A stretch of 24,638 nt of DNA from an uncultured Selenomonas sp. GTDB taxonomy: Bacteria; Bacillota; Negativicutes; Selenomonadales; Selenomonadaceae. A program made the position numbers and the translations under genes. The notes beneath the pieces were generated by a model, which had not been told where the DNA came from, ran no database searches, and saw nothing but the letters and a program-made list of their open reading frames with translations. Shown in pieces: positions 15,283-24,193 of this stretch. The DNA is taken from the NCBI GenBank assembly GCA_938045435.1, contig CALIBA010000338.1, positions 1 through 24,638 on the forward strand, given 5' to 3'. The stretch's first letter is position 1. Each line of letters starts with the position of its first letter.

Positions 15283-15642
15283 ATAGCCAATCAAAGAAAT
15301 TTGCGTCTCTGCGGCGGCACATTCCTTGTGCTGTTGTTGGACGCCAAAGGAAAAAGACAAACAACCCGTAGTAACGGAAGAAAGGGTGACGGTCGAAATA
15401 ACCCCGATATTTTTGAAAAACTACTAAAAATAACTGTTTCGAATTTTATCAGACCTACCGAAGGACGCACATTCAATACTTTTACAACAGAATACAAGAA
15501 TTGCCGAGAATCAGACACGCCTTCTGTGCGTTTGACATACGATGAAACCGTCAATCTGTTTGACAGCAGAGTAAGAAATAACTATCAAGAAGTGGCTTCT
15601 AAATCCAAGCTTGATAAATTGAATGATCGCGCTGTTAAGTAA
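15283..15642 (+). CDS. Unknown protein, first ORF of the NACHT operon (possibly N-terminal half of a split gene)
   Basis: About 114-120 residues. The ribosome binding site AGGAG (15271-15275) is spaced 7 bases from ATA at 15283, where a start codon should be; the first standard start is TTG at 15301, 25 bases from it. This suggests an ATG-to-ATA change. The protein reads LRLCGGTFLVLLLDAKGK, then a charged part (FEKLLKITVSNF, RTFNTFTTEYKNC, NLFDSRVRNNYQEV). It ends 18 bases after the next ORF has started in the +1 frame. The sense of the helical text seems to continue there, so the two may be one gene broken by a frameshift. I do not recognise the family, and no catalytic motif is visible. Confidence 0.6.
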   Translation: MANQRNLRLCGGTFLVLLLDAKGKRQTTRSNGRKGDGRNNPDIFEKLLKITVSNFIRPTEGRTFNTFTTEYKNCRESDTPSVRLTYDETVNLFDSRVRNNYQEVASKSKLDKLNDRAVK

Positions 15643-16465
15643 ATATGCTGTCGACATTCCAACCCACGGAAAACGCCTGGTTGCATCGTTACTTGATTTG
15701 CTTGATATGGATGATATTCCAGGAACACAGGAGTTTTTCATCCGCCCCGATGGCACGGCAGTAAGTAAAGATGAAATTTTAAACGAGGAGCAATACTGCA
15801 TCAGTTCATTTATCCTCGGAGTGTGGCATTACATCATTTGTAATGTTAACGAGGCCAAGGAATGCAAAGCCACATTAGAATACTTGTTGGGTCCCAAGGG
15901 AGAAGCTCGTGCCGGGCGAGAAGTGAGCTGTGATATCGGTCTCTGTCGAATGGAGAATATTACAGTAGTATTCGATTTGCCGTATGCGGGAATAGCACAC
16001 AATACGGATAAAACACAACAGAATAGATGTGCTATGTCTTCTGCCAACGATATGGAAGAATATAGTAAACCATCCCGGATAAAGGTTTCCTACAAGAGCA
16101 ACAAACTCAACACGGAAATTGAGCAGTCATTTTTGTCTTGGGACTCCACAGTTATTGATTTGAACCAAGATCCGAATGCTTATCTTCTAAGCAGCAATCG
16201 AAATGCAAAATATGTAGTCAGAACCATCTGTCAAATGAGTTTTGAAATGGCACCCGATTTTACACTGCAAATTAAGGTTCGCTTTACCATTGATGGCACA
16301 GAGTTTACAGGGTTTACATCGTCTGATAATTGGGATTCACAAAGCTATGTAAACAACCTTGTGTCTGTTGGAAACTATGCCTGCATAGCATGGTTTAAGG
16401 TCATCAATCCAAATGATGCGAACCCGCAGGTGCAGTTTTTCATGATTGGAGAACCAGATGAATAA
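15623..16465 (+). CDS. Unknown protein, second ORF of the NACHT operon
   Basis: 280 residues from ATG 15623, which directly follows an in-frame stop (TGAATG) and has no good ribosome binding site, so it depends on coupling to the first ORF or is really its continuation. The first ~60 residues are helical (LVASLLDLLDMDDIPGTQEFFIRPDG). The second half, from about residue 155, is beta-rich and hydrophilic (IRTVRTICQMSFEM-like and FTLQIKVRFTIDGTEF), ending in IAWFKVINPNDANPQVQFF, which could be a target-binding domain. No signal peptide or enzyme motif is visible. It overlaps the NACHT gene by 8 bases (ATGAATAA), so the two are translationally coupled and probably work together, perhaps as sensor and switch (inference). 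Confidence 0.7.
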   Translation: MIALLSKYAVDIPTHGKRLVASLLDLLDMDDIPGTQEFFIRPDGTAVSKDEILNEEQYCISSFILGVWHYIICNVNEAKECKATLEYLLGPKGEARAGREVSCDIGLCRMENITVVFDLPYAGIAHNTDKTQQNRCAMSSANDMEEYSKPSRIKVSYKSNKLNTEIEQSFLSWDSTVIDLNQDPNAYLLSSNRNAKYVVRTICQMSFEMAPDFTLQIKVRFTIDGTEFTGFTSSDNWDSQSYVNNLVSVGNYACIAWFKVINPNDANPQVQFFMIGEPDE

Positions 16466-19274
16466 CAAAAAAGAAAACTTTTATTACTATTCACTGGGTG
16501 AATTTGTTGCAAGGGTTATGCTGCGCGGAATCATTCATCCAGATATGCAGCAATCAAATACAGGTTTTGATTGTCAGAATTTTAAATTCACGGATTTTGC
16601 CGAGGCTCGTACAATAGTTATGCCGGAAGAACTATCCGAAGATACTGTCCGTCAGTTTACCACCTCACTTTTCCCACCAATGAAGTCATTCATGAAGGAT
16701 TTCTCTGCGATGAGTTATTTCAGAGCAGGTTTTATCGCCATGGGCGGAGTGCTGGGGCATACCATCTTTTCAAATGCACTAAACATGGGAGTAAGCAGTT
16801 TCAGATATGTGTGCAATGACACTTTTAGCGTATCCTACGATGCTTCATTCCTATATACAGATGAAAGCATCGCAGCCGCAATTACTGAATGGAATTGCAG
16901 TTCTCTTGATAAGTTAACACTAAAAGATTTCCCAACCATGGATTCTTATAATTTATCCACAGAACGTCGCAGTGCCACACCGTTCACCATGTTCTATATG
17001 GACAACCTGTACTTTATCCATTGCTATCTTGGATTAAGCAGTGTTAGAGAAGCTGTATCGCAGATACCAATTCTTGTACTCAACATGGCGACATCAGCTC
17101 AACATTTCGGCTTGAAACATACTGCATATGGTCTATTCAAAAAGGCGCTTGCTATGAAAAGTCCTATCCATGAAGTTGTTTCCATGTGTGAAAATGGTTT
17201 GAAGGCTCTCTCTGATTCATGTGTATTGAACTCGGATATTGTCGCATTTATCAATGACTGCACAGATTTTGATTTATTGGAGCTTCTGTGGATATTGGAT
17301 GACTTGGACAAACCTATACCATCTGGAATTCACTTTCAATTGAAAGCTACTGAAAAACACAACAACGATAACACATTATTTCCTGATATTGCTCCGGAAT
17401 TAACAGGTGATCCTCTTTATATTATTACGGGAGCCGAATTGGGTCTTAATGAAAACGAAGACGAATTTTCCGAATATCTGGAAAATATGCAGGAAAAGTA
17501 TCAGACCATAAAAACCCTGCTTTATTCCGAAACGCCAAAGCCATTTTATGATTTTTATGTTTGTAACCGCCTTACATACAAGGTCAGCACCAGACGAAAC
17601 TCATATACGAGAAAAAACATTCACGATGTCACTGCTGATATACTTAGTGATTGCACAAACTTTGTAATTATTACCGGAACCGGTGGTCTTGGAAAATCCA
17701 TGATGATGCGGCATCTTCTTTTGGATTGCATTGAACAATACGAAACCGTGCAAAAATTACCTATCTTCATTCCGCTGAAGGACTTTGAAGATTCTTATGA
17801 TGACTTGACACAATATGCATACGAAAAATTTGATTCTCTTGGTGGCAACAAAGATATAGACGAATTTGAGAGAATTTTGGAAGATGGCAAATGTCTATTG
17901 CTGTTTGACGGTCTGGATGAAATACACAGCAGCGTCAGAAAGCTGTTTGAAAAGAAATTAGATAACTTTGCAGATAAATATTCCGACAATTTGTTTGTGA
18001 TTTCTTCTCGTCCGGCTATGTCCTTTGTAGCTTTCAATCGCTTTACAGTGTTTGAACTCCAGCCGTTTGACAAGATTCAGGCTTTGCAGCTAATTGACAA
18101 GCTGGAATTCCGCACAGACGACCCTTCTATCAAAGATGCCTTCCGAAAAAAACTGGATGAAGACCTTTATTTTTCGCATAGAGAGTTTGCAGAAAATCCG
18201 CTCCTGCTTACAATCATGCTGATGACTTTTGAGCAGTTTGCAGAGGTGCCCTCTAAAATGCACATCTTTTACAGAGAGGCATATCTTACGCTTTCGCAAA
18301 AGCATGATGCAACTAAGGGAGCCTACAAGCGGGCGTTGAACACCGGGGTATCCGCTGACAGGTTCTCAGAATACTTCGCAGAGTTTTGTGCGCGTACCTA
18401 TTATGATGAAAAGTTTGATTTCACAGATGAAGATTTTGAACGATACTATGCCAATATGGCAGAACCGAAAAAAGACCATAATACGGCTTCAGCTTCTGAC
18501 TTTATCACAGATTTGGTATCAAATATGTGTCTGATGTACCAGGAAAGCCGCAAATACCATTTTACACATCGCTCATTTCAGGAATACTTCTGTGCATTAT
18601 ACTTCTCCAGACAGAAAGATAAAAACCTTGGTGCCATTGGTGAGGTCTTTGAACACAAGCGTTCTCGCTTTAGCCAGGATAAAACCTTCAATATGCTGTA
18701 TGATATGATTCCGGAAAAGATCGAGGAATATGTTTTCCTTCCTTTCCTGCAAAAGCTGTTTGACGAATGTGATGCTCACGATGGGTACTGGACGTTCTTG
18801 CAGAAAATCTATCCGACTATCCAATATGATAAGGGCGATGCGGACTCGGCTGAGAATGAATCTGAATCCTTCTTGTTCAGCTTTATTGCCTCAGTAAAAG
18901 GTTTTCAAGGCTTCCATTACTTCTCGGATTTCCCGGAGGAAGAAGATTTTCTGACTGAGGAGTGGGTTCAGCTTGATGATGAATATATGCAGTATGACCC
19001 GGAATATCACGGAGAAACCATTCCAAAAGATGATATTCCTTGGGAATATACGCACAAATTGGGCTTTGATGACCCGGATATCATAGGATGTAACTATGAA
19101 TTTACCATAAAGGACATCTTCATGAATCAGGCAAAGTATAAGGCGTTTAGGGACATTATCGATGACGACTACTTCACTTACAAGGAAGAATATGTTGAAG
19201 CAAGAGAATACCTGGAGCAGCTGATTGAAAAACAAAATCCGAGAAGCACGAATCTGTTTGATTTATTCCAATGA
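16458..19274 (+). CDS. NACHT-domain NTPase (bacterial NLR-like), candidate anti-phage protein
   Basis: 938 residues from ATG 16458 (GGAG 8 bases upstream; an in-frame TTG at 16446 is weaker). Residues 1-395 are a domain I cannot name, without visible protease, nuclease or TIR motifs. The NACHT NTPase core follows: Walker A GTGGLGKS (407-414), Walker B LLLFDGLDE (Asp484 and the Asp487-Glu488 pair typical of NACHT), sensor region VISSRP, and the FAENPLLLTIMLM helix. A winged-helix-like part ends in FTHRSFQEYFCALYF. The C-terminal ~230 residues are acidic and contain no obvious LRR, WD40 or TPR repeats. NACHT proteins of this build (bNACHT/Avs groups) act as oligomerising sensors in phage defence (family knowledge). 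The N-terminal or partner proteins would carry the effector. Confidence 0.87.
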   Translation: MNNKKENFYYYSLGEFVARVMLRGIIHPDMQQSNTGFDCQNFKFTDFAEARTIVMPEELSEDTVRQFTTSLFPPMKSFMKDFSAMSYFRAGFIAMGGVLGHTIFSNALNMGVSSFRYVCNDTFSVSYDASFLYTDESIAAAITEWNCSSLDKLTLKDFPTMDSYNLSTERRSATPFTMFYMDNLYFIHCYLGLSSVREAVSQIPILVLNMATSAQHFGLKHTAYGLFKKALAMKSPIHEVVSMCENGLKALSDSCVLNSDIVAFINDCTDFDLLELLWILDDLDKPIPSGIHFQLKATEKHNNDNTLFPDIAPELTGDPLYIITGAELGLNENEDEFSEYLENMQEKYQTIKTLLYSETPKPFYDFYVCNRLTYKVSTRRNSYTRKNIHDVTADILSDCTNFVIITGTGGLGKSMMMRHLLLDCIEQYETVQKLPIFIPLKDFEDSYDDLTQYAYEKFDSLGGNKDIDEFERILEDGKCLLLFDGLDEIHSSVRKLFEKKLDNFADKYSDNLFVISSRPAMSFVAFNRFTVFELQPFDKIQALQLIDKLEFRTDDPSIKDAFRKKLDEDLYFSHREFAENPLLLTIMLMTFEQFAEVPSKMHIFYREAYLTLSQKHDATKGAYKRALNTGVSADRFSEYFAEFCARTYYDEKFDFTDEDFERYYANMAEPKKDHNTASASDFITDLVSNMCLMYQESRKYHFTHRSFQEYFCALYFSRQKDKNLGAIGEVFEHKRSRFSQDKTFNMLYDMIPEKIEEYVFLPFLQKLFDECDAHDGYWTFLQKIYPTIQYDKGDADSAENESESFLFSFIASVKGFQGFHYFSDFPEEEDFLTEEWVQLDDEYMQYDPEYHGETIPKDDIPWEYTHKLGFDDPDIIGCNYEFTIKDIFMNQAKYKAFRDIIDDDYFTYKEEYVEAREYLEQLIEKQNPRSTNLFDLFQ

Positions 19275-19289
19275 TGCAGGGGGTATATT

Positions 19290-19493
19290 ATGCGAATCAG
19301 TTACAATAAGTTATGGAAAATATTGATTGATAAAAATATGAAACGGAAAGACCTGCAGGAAGTTGCTGGCATCAGTTCCGCCTCCGTAGCGAAGCTTGGC
19401 AGAGGCGACAATATCCAGACAGATGTCCTTCTACGAATCTGCGAAGCACTGGATGTTACAATCGAGGACATTTTAGAGACCATAAAAGATTAA
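19290..19493 (+). CDS. Xre-family (Cro/CI-type) small DNA-binding regulator
   Basis: 67 residues, essentially one helix-turn-helix domain: SYNKLWKILIDKNMKRKDLQ, then the recognition helix around SSASVAKLGRG (28-38), then VLLRICEALDVTIEDILE. This is the YozG-like small regulator type common in mobile elements. ATG at 19290 has a GGGGG run 6 bases upstream. It lies 15 bases after the NACHT stop, so it may be cotranscribed and autoregulate the operon, or start the regulation of the next one. Its operator is not recognised. Confidence 0.85.
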   Translation: MRISYNKLWKILIDKNMKRKDLQEVAGISSASVAKLGRGDNIQTDVLLRICEALDVTIEDILETIKD

Positions 19494-19578
19494 CTGTCCC
19501 AAATATTGGATAGCTTCTGTGATACACTGAGTATGGGGAATCCTAAATATCCTCGAAAAAACGATGGAGGTATTGATA

Positions 19579-20232
19579 ATGGTCAGAACAATTACTGTAA
19601 AAGGCATCGGTAAAGTGTCGACAAAACCGGATTATGTCGTGCTTTTCATGACCCTGGAATCCAACCATATGGATTATGATAAAGCGATGGATATGGCTGC
19701 CGAGCATATCCGGCATCTGAACGTGACCCTTGAAGGCATCGGCTTTGAAAAGGGTTCTGTGAAAACAACCAATTTTAATGTCCGCACGGACTATGAGTGG
19801 GAAAAAGACCGCTACGGAAATTACAAGAGCGTGTTCAAAGGCTATGAGGTAACCTACAATCTGAAACTCGCCTTTGATTTCAGTATGGAAAGACTGTCCC
19901 AGGCACTCTCTGCGATTGCCGGATGCCTTTCCCACCCGCAGCTATCCGTAGCCTTTACCGTCAAGGACGCTACGACAATCAATGAAGAAATGCTCCGCTC
20001 CGCAACAGCCAACGCAAAAAGGAAAGCCGAAATTTTCTGTGAGGCTTCCAATGTGACAATGGGCGACCTGATTGCGATTGACTACAACTGGGGCGAGCTG
20101 GATATCTACTCCCACACCCGCTATGACTGCTGCGAGGACGCGATGCCGATGATGGGCTGCAAGTCCATTGACATCGAACCCGATGATATTGATGTGAGCG
20201 ACACTGCCACATTTGTGTGGGAAATCAAATAA
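19579..20232 (+). CDS. SIMPL (DUF541) domain protein
   Basis: 217 residues from ATG 19579 with GGAGG 8 bases upstream; an in-frame ATG at 19564 lies before that site. The start TITVKGIGKVSTKPDYVVLFM is the SIMPL signature, and the domain spans the whole protein. Most SIMPL proteins are secreted, but here no signal peptide precedes the domain, so it should be cytoplasmic. The role is unknown. Its position between an Xre regulator and a helicase operon suggests it belongs to the defence cassette, although it could be cargo. A 13-base palindrome (AGACAG-T-CTGTCT, 20232-20244) overlaps its end. Confidence 0.85.
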   Translation: MVRTITVKGIGKVSTKPDYVVLFMTLESNHMDYDKAMDMAAEHIRHLNVTLEGIGFEKGSVKTTNFNVRTDYEWEKDRYGNYKSVFKGYEVTYNLKLAFDFSMERLSQALSAIAGCLSHPQLSVAFTVKDATTINEEMLRSATANAKRKAEIFCEASNVTMGDLIAIDYNWGELDIYSHTRYDCCEDAMPMMGCKSIDIEPDDIDVSDTATFVWEIK

Positions 20233-20244
20233 GACAGTCTGTCT
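20232..20244. promoter_or_regulatory. 13-base palindrome between SIMPL and helicase genes
   Basis: AGACAG and CTGTCT around a single T, at the end of the SIMPL gene and 53 bases before the helicase start. It may be a regulator site or a small hairpin; the role is not known. Confidence 0.25.
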
Positions 20245-20296
20245 AAGGAGCAACCGGTACGATGATGCTGAGGCTCCCGGAAAGAAGGGTAAACCA

Positions 20297-23200
20297 ATGA
20301 AAATCTATGACAATATAAAAGAAATCTTAAAAGATGATATGGTGACAACCATTTCCAAGGGCAGCAGGGTTTCTATCGCAGCCGCCTGTTTCTCTATGTA
20401 CGCTTACAAGGAATTGAAGAAACAGCTTGATTCGGTTGAAGAATTCCGGTTCATTTTTACTTCTCCGACCTTTACAACAGAGAAAGCATCCAAGGCAAAG
20501 CGGGAGTTTTACATTCCACGTCTTTCCCGTGAAACCAGTCTGTATGGCACGGAATTTGAGATCAAGCTACGTAATGAAATGACCCAGAAGGCAATTGCCA
20601 GAGAATGCGCTGATTGGATTCGCAAAAAGGCAACCTTCAAGTCCAACACCACGGGGGAAAACATGGGCGGTTTCATGACGGTGGATGCTTCTGCCGAGCA
20701 GGTTGCCTATATGCCGCTCGGTGGTTTCACCACTGTGGATATCGGCTGTGAGCGTGGCAACAACAGCTATAACATGGTGAACTGTATGGAGGCTCCGTTC
20801 TCGACTCAGTATATGCAGCTGTTTGAAACTCTGTGGAATGACAAAAACAAAATGCAGGATGTCACCGAAGAAATCATTGACAGTATTAGCAGTGCCTATA
20901 ATGAGAACGCTCCTGAGTTTATTTACTTTATGACGCTATACCATGTTTTCAGTGAATTCCTGGATGATATTTCAGAGGATGAACTGCCGAATGAAGCTAC
21001 CGGGTTCAAAGAGAGTAAAATATGGTCCATGCTGTATGATTTCCAGCGTGATGCCGTTCTTGCCATCATCAACAAGTTGGAAAAATACAACGGCTGCATC
21101 CTGGCGGATAGCGTTGGTCTCGGTAAGACCTTCACTGCTTTGGCAGTTGTGAAATATTATGAAAATCGAAATAAGTCCGTTCTTGTCCTCTGCCCGAAAA
21201 AGTTGGCTGAGAACTGGAATACATATAAAGACAACTATGTGAATAACCCCATATCTTCTGACCGCTTGAACTATGATGTGCTGTTCCATACAGACCTTTC
21301 TCGTACCAGCGGAACATCCAACGGTCTTGACCTTGACCGTCTGAACTGGGGCAACTACGACCTGGTTGTGATTGATGAAAGCCATAACTTCCGAAACGGT
21401 ATCGGCACTCACAGCAACACGGTGGAAAACCGTTATGTCAAGCTGATGGATAAAGTCATCCGCTCCGGTGTAAAAACCAAGGTACTGATGCTGTCTGCAA
21501 CCCCGGTCAATAACCGCTTTGTGGACTTAAAGAATCAGCTTGCCATTGCCTATGAGGGTGATTCGGAAAATATCAATTCCAAGCTGAACACCAAGAAATC
21601 CATTGAGGATATTTTTAAGCAGGCACAAAAGGCATTTAACGCCTGGGGCAAACTTCCTGCCGAAGAACGCACCACCAATGCACTGCTCCGCACTCTTGAT
21701 TTTGATTTCTTTGAAGTGCTGGACAGCGTAACCATCGCTCGCTCCAGAAAGCACATTGAAAAATACTATAACGCATCGGAAATCGGCAAATTTCCGGAGC
21801 GGCTGCCGCCTATTTCCAAGCGTCCATGCCTCACTGATTTGGAGAGCGCGATAAACTATAATGAAATCTACACCCAGCTGATGTTGCTGAACCTGTGCAT
21901 CTATACGCCTTCCAATTACATCTTCCCAAGTAAGATGCTGAAGTATATGGAACTCACGCACAACAAGGGAGATAACCTTACGCAGAGTGGCCGTGAGCAA
22001 GGTATCCGCCGATTGATGAGCATTAACCTTCTGAAGCGTCTGGAAAGCTCCGTTTATTCTTTCCAGCTGACACTGACGAGAATCAAAGCCCTCATCGACA
22101 GCACCATTGATGCCATCAACCGTTTTGAACAATACGGTGCCGCAGATATTACCATGTACGAGGCGCAGGAGTCCGAATTTGATATGGACGATGGCAACAC
22201 CGACTATTTCTCCGTTGGCAAGAAGGTAAAAATCGACCTTGCTGATATGGACTATAAGACCTGGCGCACCGAACTGAAGCAGGATGCAGAGGTTTTGGAA
22301 CTGCTGACACTTATGGTTGCGGATATTATACCGCAGCATGACAGCAAGCTGCAGGAACTCCTGGCTCTGCTGTCTCAGAAAATTGAGAACCCGATTAACC
22401 CCGAAAATAAAAAGGTGCTTGTGTTCTCTGCATTTTCGGATACAGCAGAATATCTCTATGACAATGTGAGTGCCTTTGTGAAAAAGAAATACGGTCTGAA
22501 CACTGCTGTGATTACGGGAAGCATTGATGGCAAGACCACAATCAGTGGCTTCAAGGCAACCCTCAATAATGTACTGACCTGCTTCTCACCGAAGTCTAAA
22601 GGGCGGGATGTGCTGATGCCGAACAGCAAGGTGGATATTGATATTCTGATTGCCACCGACTGTATCTCCGAAGGTCAAAACCTGCAGGACTGCGACTATC
22701 TGGTGAACTATGATATCCACTGGAACCCGGTGCGTATTATTCAGCGTTTCGGACGTATTGACCGTATCGGCAGCACCAACGACACCATTCAGCTTGTGAA
22801 CTTCTGGCCCGATCTTACGCTTGATGACTACATCAACCTGAAAGCCAGAGTGGAAACCCGTATGAAGATTACGGTTATGACCTCCACTGGCGATGATGAC
22901 CTCATCAATGCAGAGGAAAAAGGTGACCTGGAATACAGAAAACAGCAGCTAAAACGTCTCCAGGAGGAAGTGGTGGATATCGAGAATATGTCTGAAGGTA
23001 TCTCCATTATGGATTTGGGGCTGAATGAATTCCGTCTTGACCTTCTGGAATATGTGAAGGCCCATGGCGATATGGATAAAAAGCCTCGTGGTCTCCATGC
23101 CGTGGTGCCTACTACCGAGGAACTGCCGGAGGGCGTTATCTTCGTACTGAAAAATATCAACAAGAGCGTGAACATCGACAATCAGAACCGCATCCATCCG

Positions 23201-23527
23201 TTCTATATGATATATATCAGCATGGACGGCAAAATCATCTGCGATTATCTGAACCCGAAGAAACTGCTGGATGATGTGCGGCTGCTCTGCCGCGGCAAGA
23301 GCGAACCAGTCCATGACCTCTGCCGTAAATTTAATGCAGAGACCGATGACGGCAGGGATATGGCAGAACTGTCCGAACTGTTGAGCGAAGCAATCAACTC
23401 CATCATCGATACCAAGGAAGAAAGCGATATAGACAGTTTGTTCTCCGCAGGCGGCACTTCCGCCCTCATGTCGGATGTTTCAGGATTGGATGATTTTGAA
23501 CTGATTTGTTTCCTTGTGGTGAAGTAA
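20297..23527 (+). CDS. SNF2-type helicase with probable PLD-like N-terminal domain
   Basis: 1076 residues from ATG 20297 (AAGGG 7 bases upstream). The N-terminal ~230 residues (RVSIAAACFSMYAY, IARECADWIRKKATF) resemble the phospholipase D-like domain that often precedes such helicases, though I see no intact HxK motif, so nuclease activity is doubtful. SNF2 motifs follow: GLGKT (274-278), DESH (360-363), LSATPVNN, a helicase C domain with LVFSAFSDTAEYL, ATDCISEGQNLQ, and QRFGRIDR (816-823). It is a double-stranded DNA translocase of the kind that drives modification-linked defence islands. It is followed 11 bases later by the DUF4391 gene, one operon. DISARM is not supported, since no DUF1998 or DISARM methyltransferase gene is seen. 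Confidence 0.85.
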   Translation: MKIYDNIKEILKDDMVTTISKGSRVSIAAACFSMYAYKELKKQLDSVEEFRFIFTSPTFTTEKASKAKREFYIPRLSRETSLYGTEFEIKLRNEMTQKAIARECADWIRKKATFKSNTTGENMGGFMTVDASAEQVAYMPLGGFTTVDIGCERGNNSYNMVNCMEAPFSTQYMQLFETLWNDKNKMQDVTEEIIDSISSAYNENAPEFIYFMTLYHVFSEFLDDISEDELPNEATGFKESKIWSMLYDFQRDAVLAIINKLEKYNGCILADSVGLGKTFTALAVVKYYENRNKSVLVLCPKKLAENWNTYKDNYVNNPISSDRLNYDVLFHTDLSRTSGTSNGLDLDRLNWGNYDLVVIDESHNFRNGIGTHSNTVENRYVKLMDKVIRSGVKTKVLMLSATPVNNRFVDLKNQLAIAYEGDSENINSKLNTKKSIEDIFKQAQKAFNAWGKLPAEERTTNALLRTLDFDFFEVLDSVTIARSRKHIEKYYNASEIGKFPERLPPISKRPCLTDLESAINYNEIYTQLMLLNLCIYTPSNYIFPSKMLKYMELTHNKGDNLTQSGREQGIRRLMSINLLKRLESSVYSFQLTLTRIKALIDSTIDAINRFEQYGAADITMYEAQESEFDMDDGNTDYFSVGKKVKIDLADMDYKTWRTELKQDAEVLELLTLMVADIIPQHDSKLQELLALLSQKIENPINPENKKVLVFSAFSDTAEYLYDNVSAFVKKKYGLNTAVITGSIDGKTTISGFKATLNNVLTCFSPKSKGRDVLMPNSKVDIDILIATDCISEGQNLQDCDYLVNYDIHWNPVRIIQRFGRIDRIGSTNDTIQLVNFWPDLTLDDYINLKARVETRMKITVMTSTGDDDLINAEEKGDLEYRKQQLKRLQEEVVDIENMSEGISIMDLGLNEFRLDLLEYVKAHGDMDKKPRGLHAVVPTTEELPEGVIFVLKNINKSVNIDNQNRIHPFYMIYISMDGKIICDYLNPKKLLDDVRLLCRGKSEPVHDLCRKFNAETDDGRDMAELSELLSEAINSIIDTKEESDIDSLFSAGGTSALMSDVSGLDDFELICFLVVK

Positions 23528-23538
23528 GGAGGCCTTCT

Positions 23539-24192
23539 ATGCTTGGATTACCAAAATCAACGGAGTTCAACAAGCGAATTCCCAAACAGAAATTCTATGA
23601 TAACCTTACAGTCACCCCGGCTCTGAAGAAGGTATTCATAGATCAGATAAAGACAATATACTGGCGCAATAAAATAGCCGCCTCCACCACCAACCTCGCT
23701 CCCGGCACTGCCGTAACGGAGCTTGAGGTGTTTGAGGTTAAGCTGAACAGTCAGATTTTGGATGATGGCTTTTTACGCCAGATCGATAAAGAAATACTGT
23801 ACCACATTCTGTTCATCCTGGAGTATGAGGGCAAGTATAAAGCCATCATCGGATACAAAGAAGAATCCGGCGGCAACACAGCTTTTAAGGTAAACCGCTA
23901 CTATTCCACCGAATGGATGGATGAGGACGCACTTCCGCTGAAACTGGAAGGTCTGTCCGTGGACAGTGTGTATGAAAACTTTGTCCGTCAGATTGCCGGA
24001 GATGCCCTTGCAGCATCCACTTTCGGCGAGACACTGAAAGAGTCCGTTGAACGCGATGAAAAGCGCCAAGTTCTTCAAACGCAGATTGCAAAGTTGCAAA
24101 AGAAAATCAAAAGCGAAAAGCAACTGAACAAGCAGATGGAACTGAATGCACAGTTGAAGAAGCTGAAAAAAGAATTGGAGGTGTTGAAGTGA
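23539..24192 (+). CDS. DUF4391 domain protein
   Basis: 217 residues from ATG 23539, with AGGAGG 6 bases upstream. The N-terminal GLPKSTEFNKRIPKQKFYDN is the family start; the middle is the mixed alpha/beta domain, with ILYHILFILEYEGKYKAIIGYK; the last ~45 residues form a charged coiled coil (KRQVLQTQIAKLQKKIKSEK). DUF4391 proteins are found beside SNF2 helicases and type III-like methyltransferase genes; their role is unknown, perhaps bridging helicase and partner (inference). It is 11 bases after the helicase and 1 base before the next ORF. Confidence 0.85.
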   Translation: MLGLPKSTEFNKRIPKQKFYDNLTVTPALKKVFIDQIKTIYWRNKIAASTTNLAPGTAVTELEVFEVKLNSQILDDGFLRQIDKEILYHILFILEYEGKYKAIIGYKEESGGNTAFKVNRYYSTEWMDEDALPLKLEGLSVDSVYENFVRQIAGDALAASTFGETLKESVERDEKRQVLQTQIAKLQKKIKSEKQLNKQMELNAQLKKLKKELEVLK

Positions 24193-24193
24193 T

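Noticed and set aside
16458..19274. Avs-type protein with TPR-like sensor repeats
   Set aside because: The C-terminal ~230 residues are acidic and show no clear repeat periodicity by eye, so only the general NACHT call is made.
20297..24192. DISARM system (SNF2 helicase plus PLD)
   Set aside because: DUF4391 is not a DISARM component, and no DUF1998 protein or DISARM methyltransferase is present in the window.
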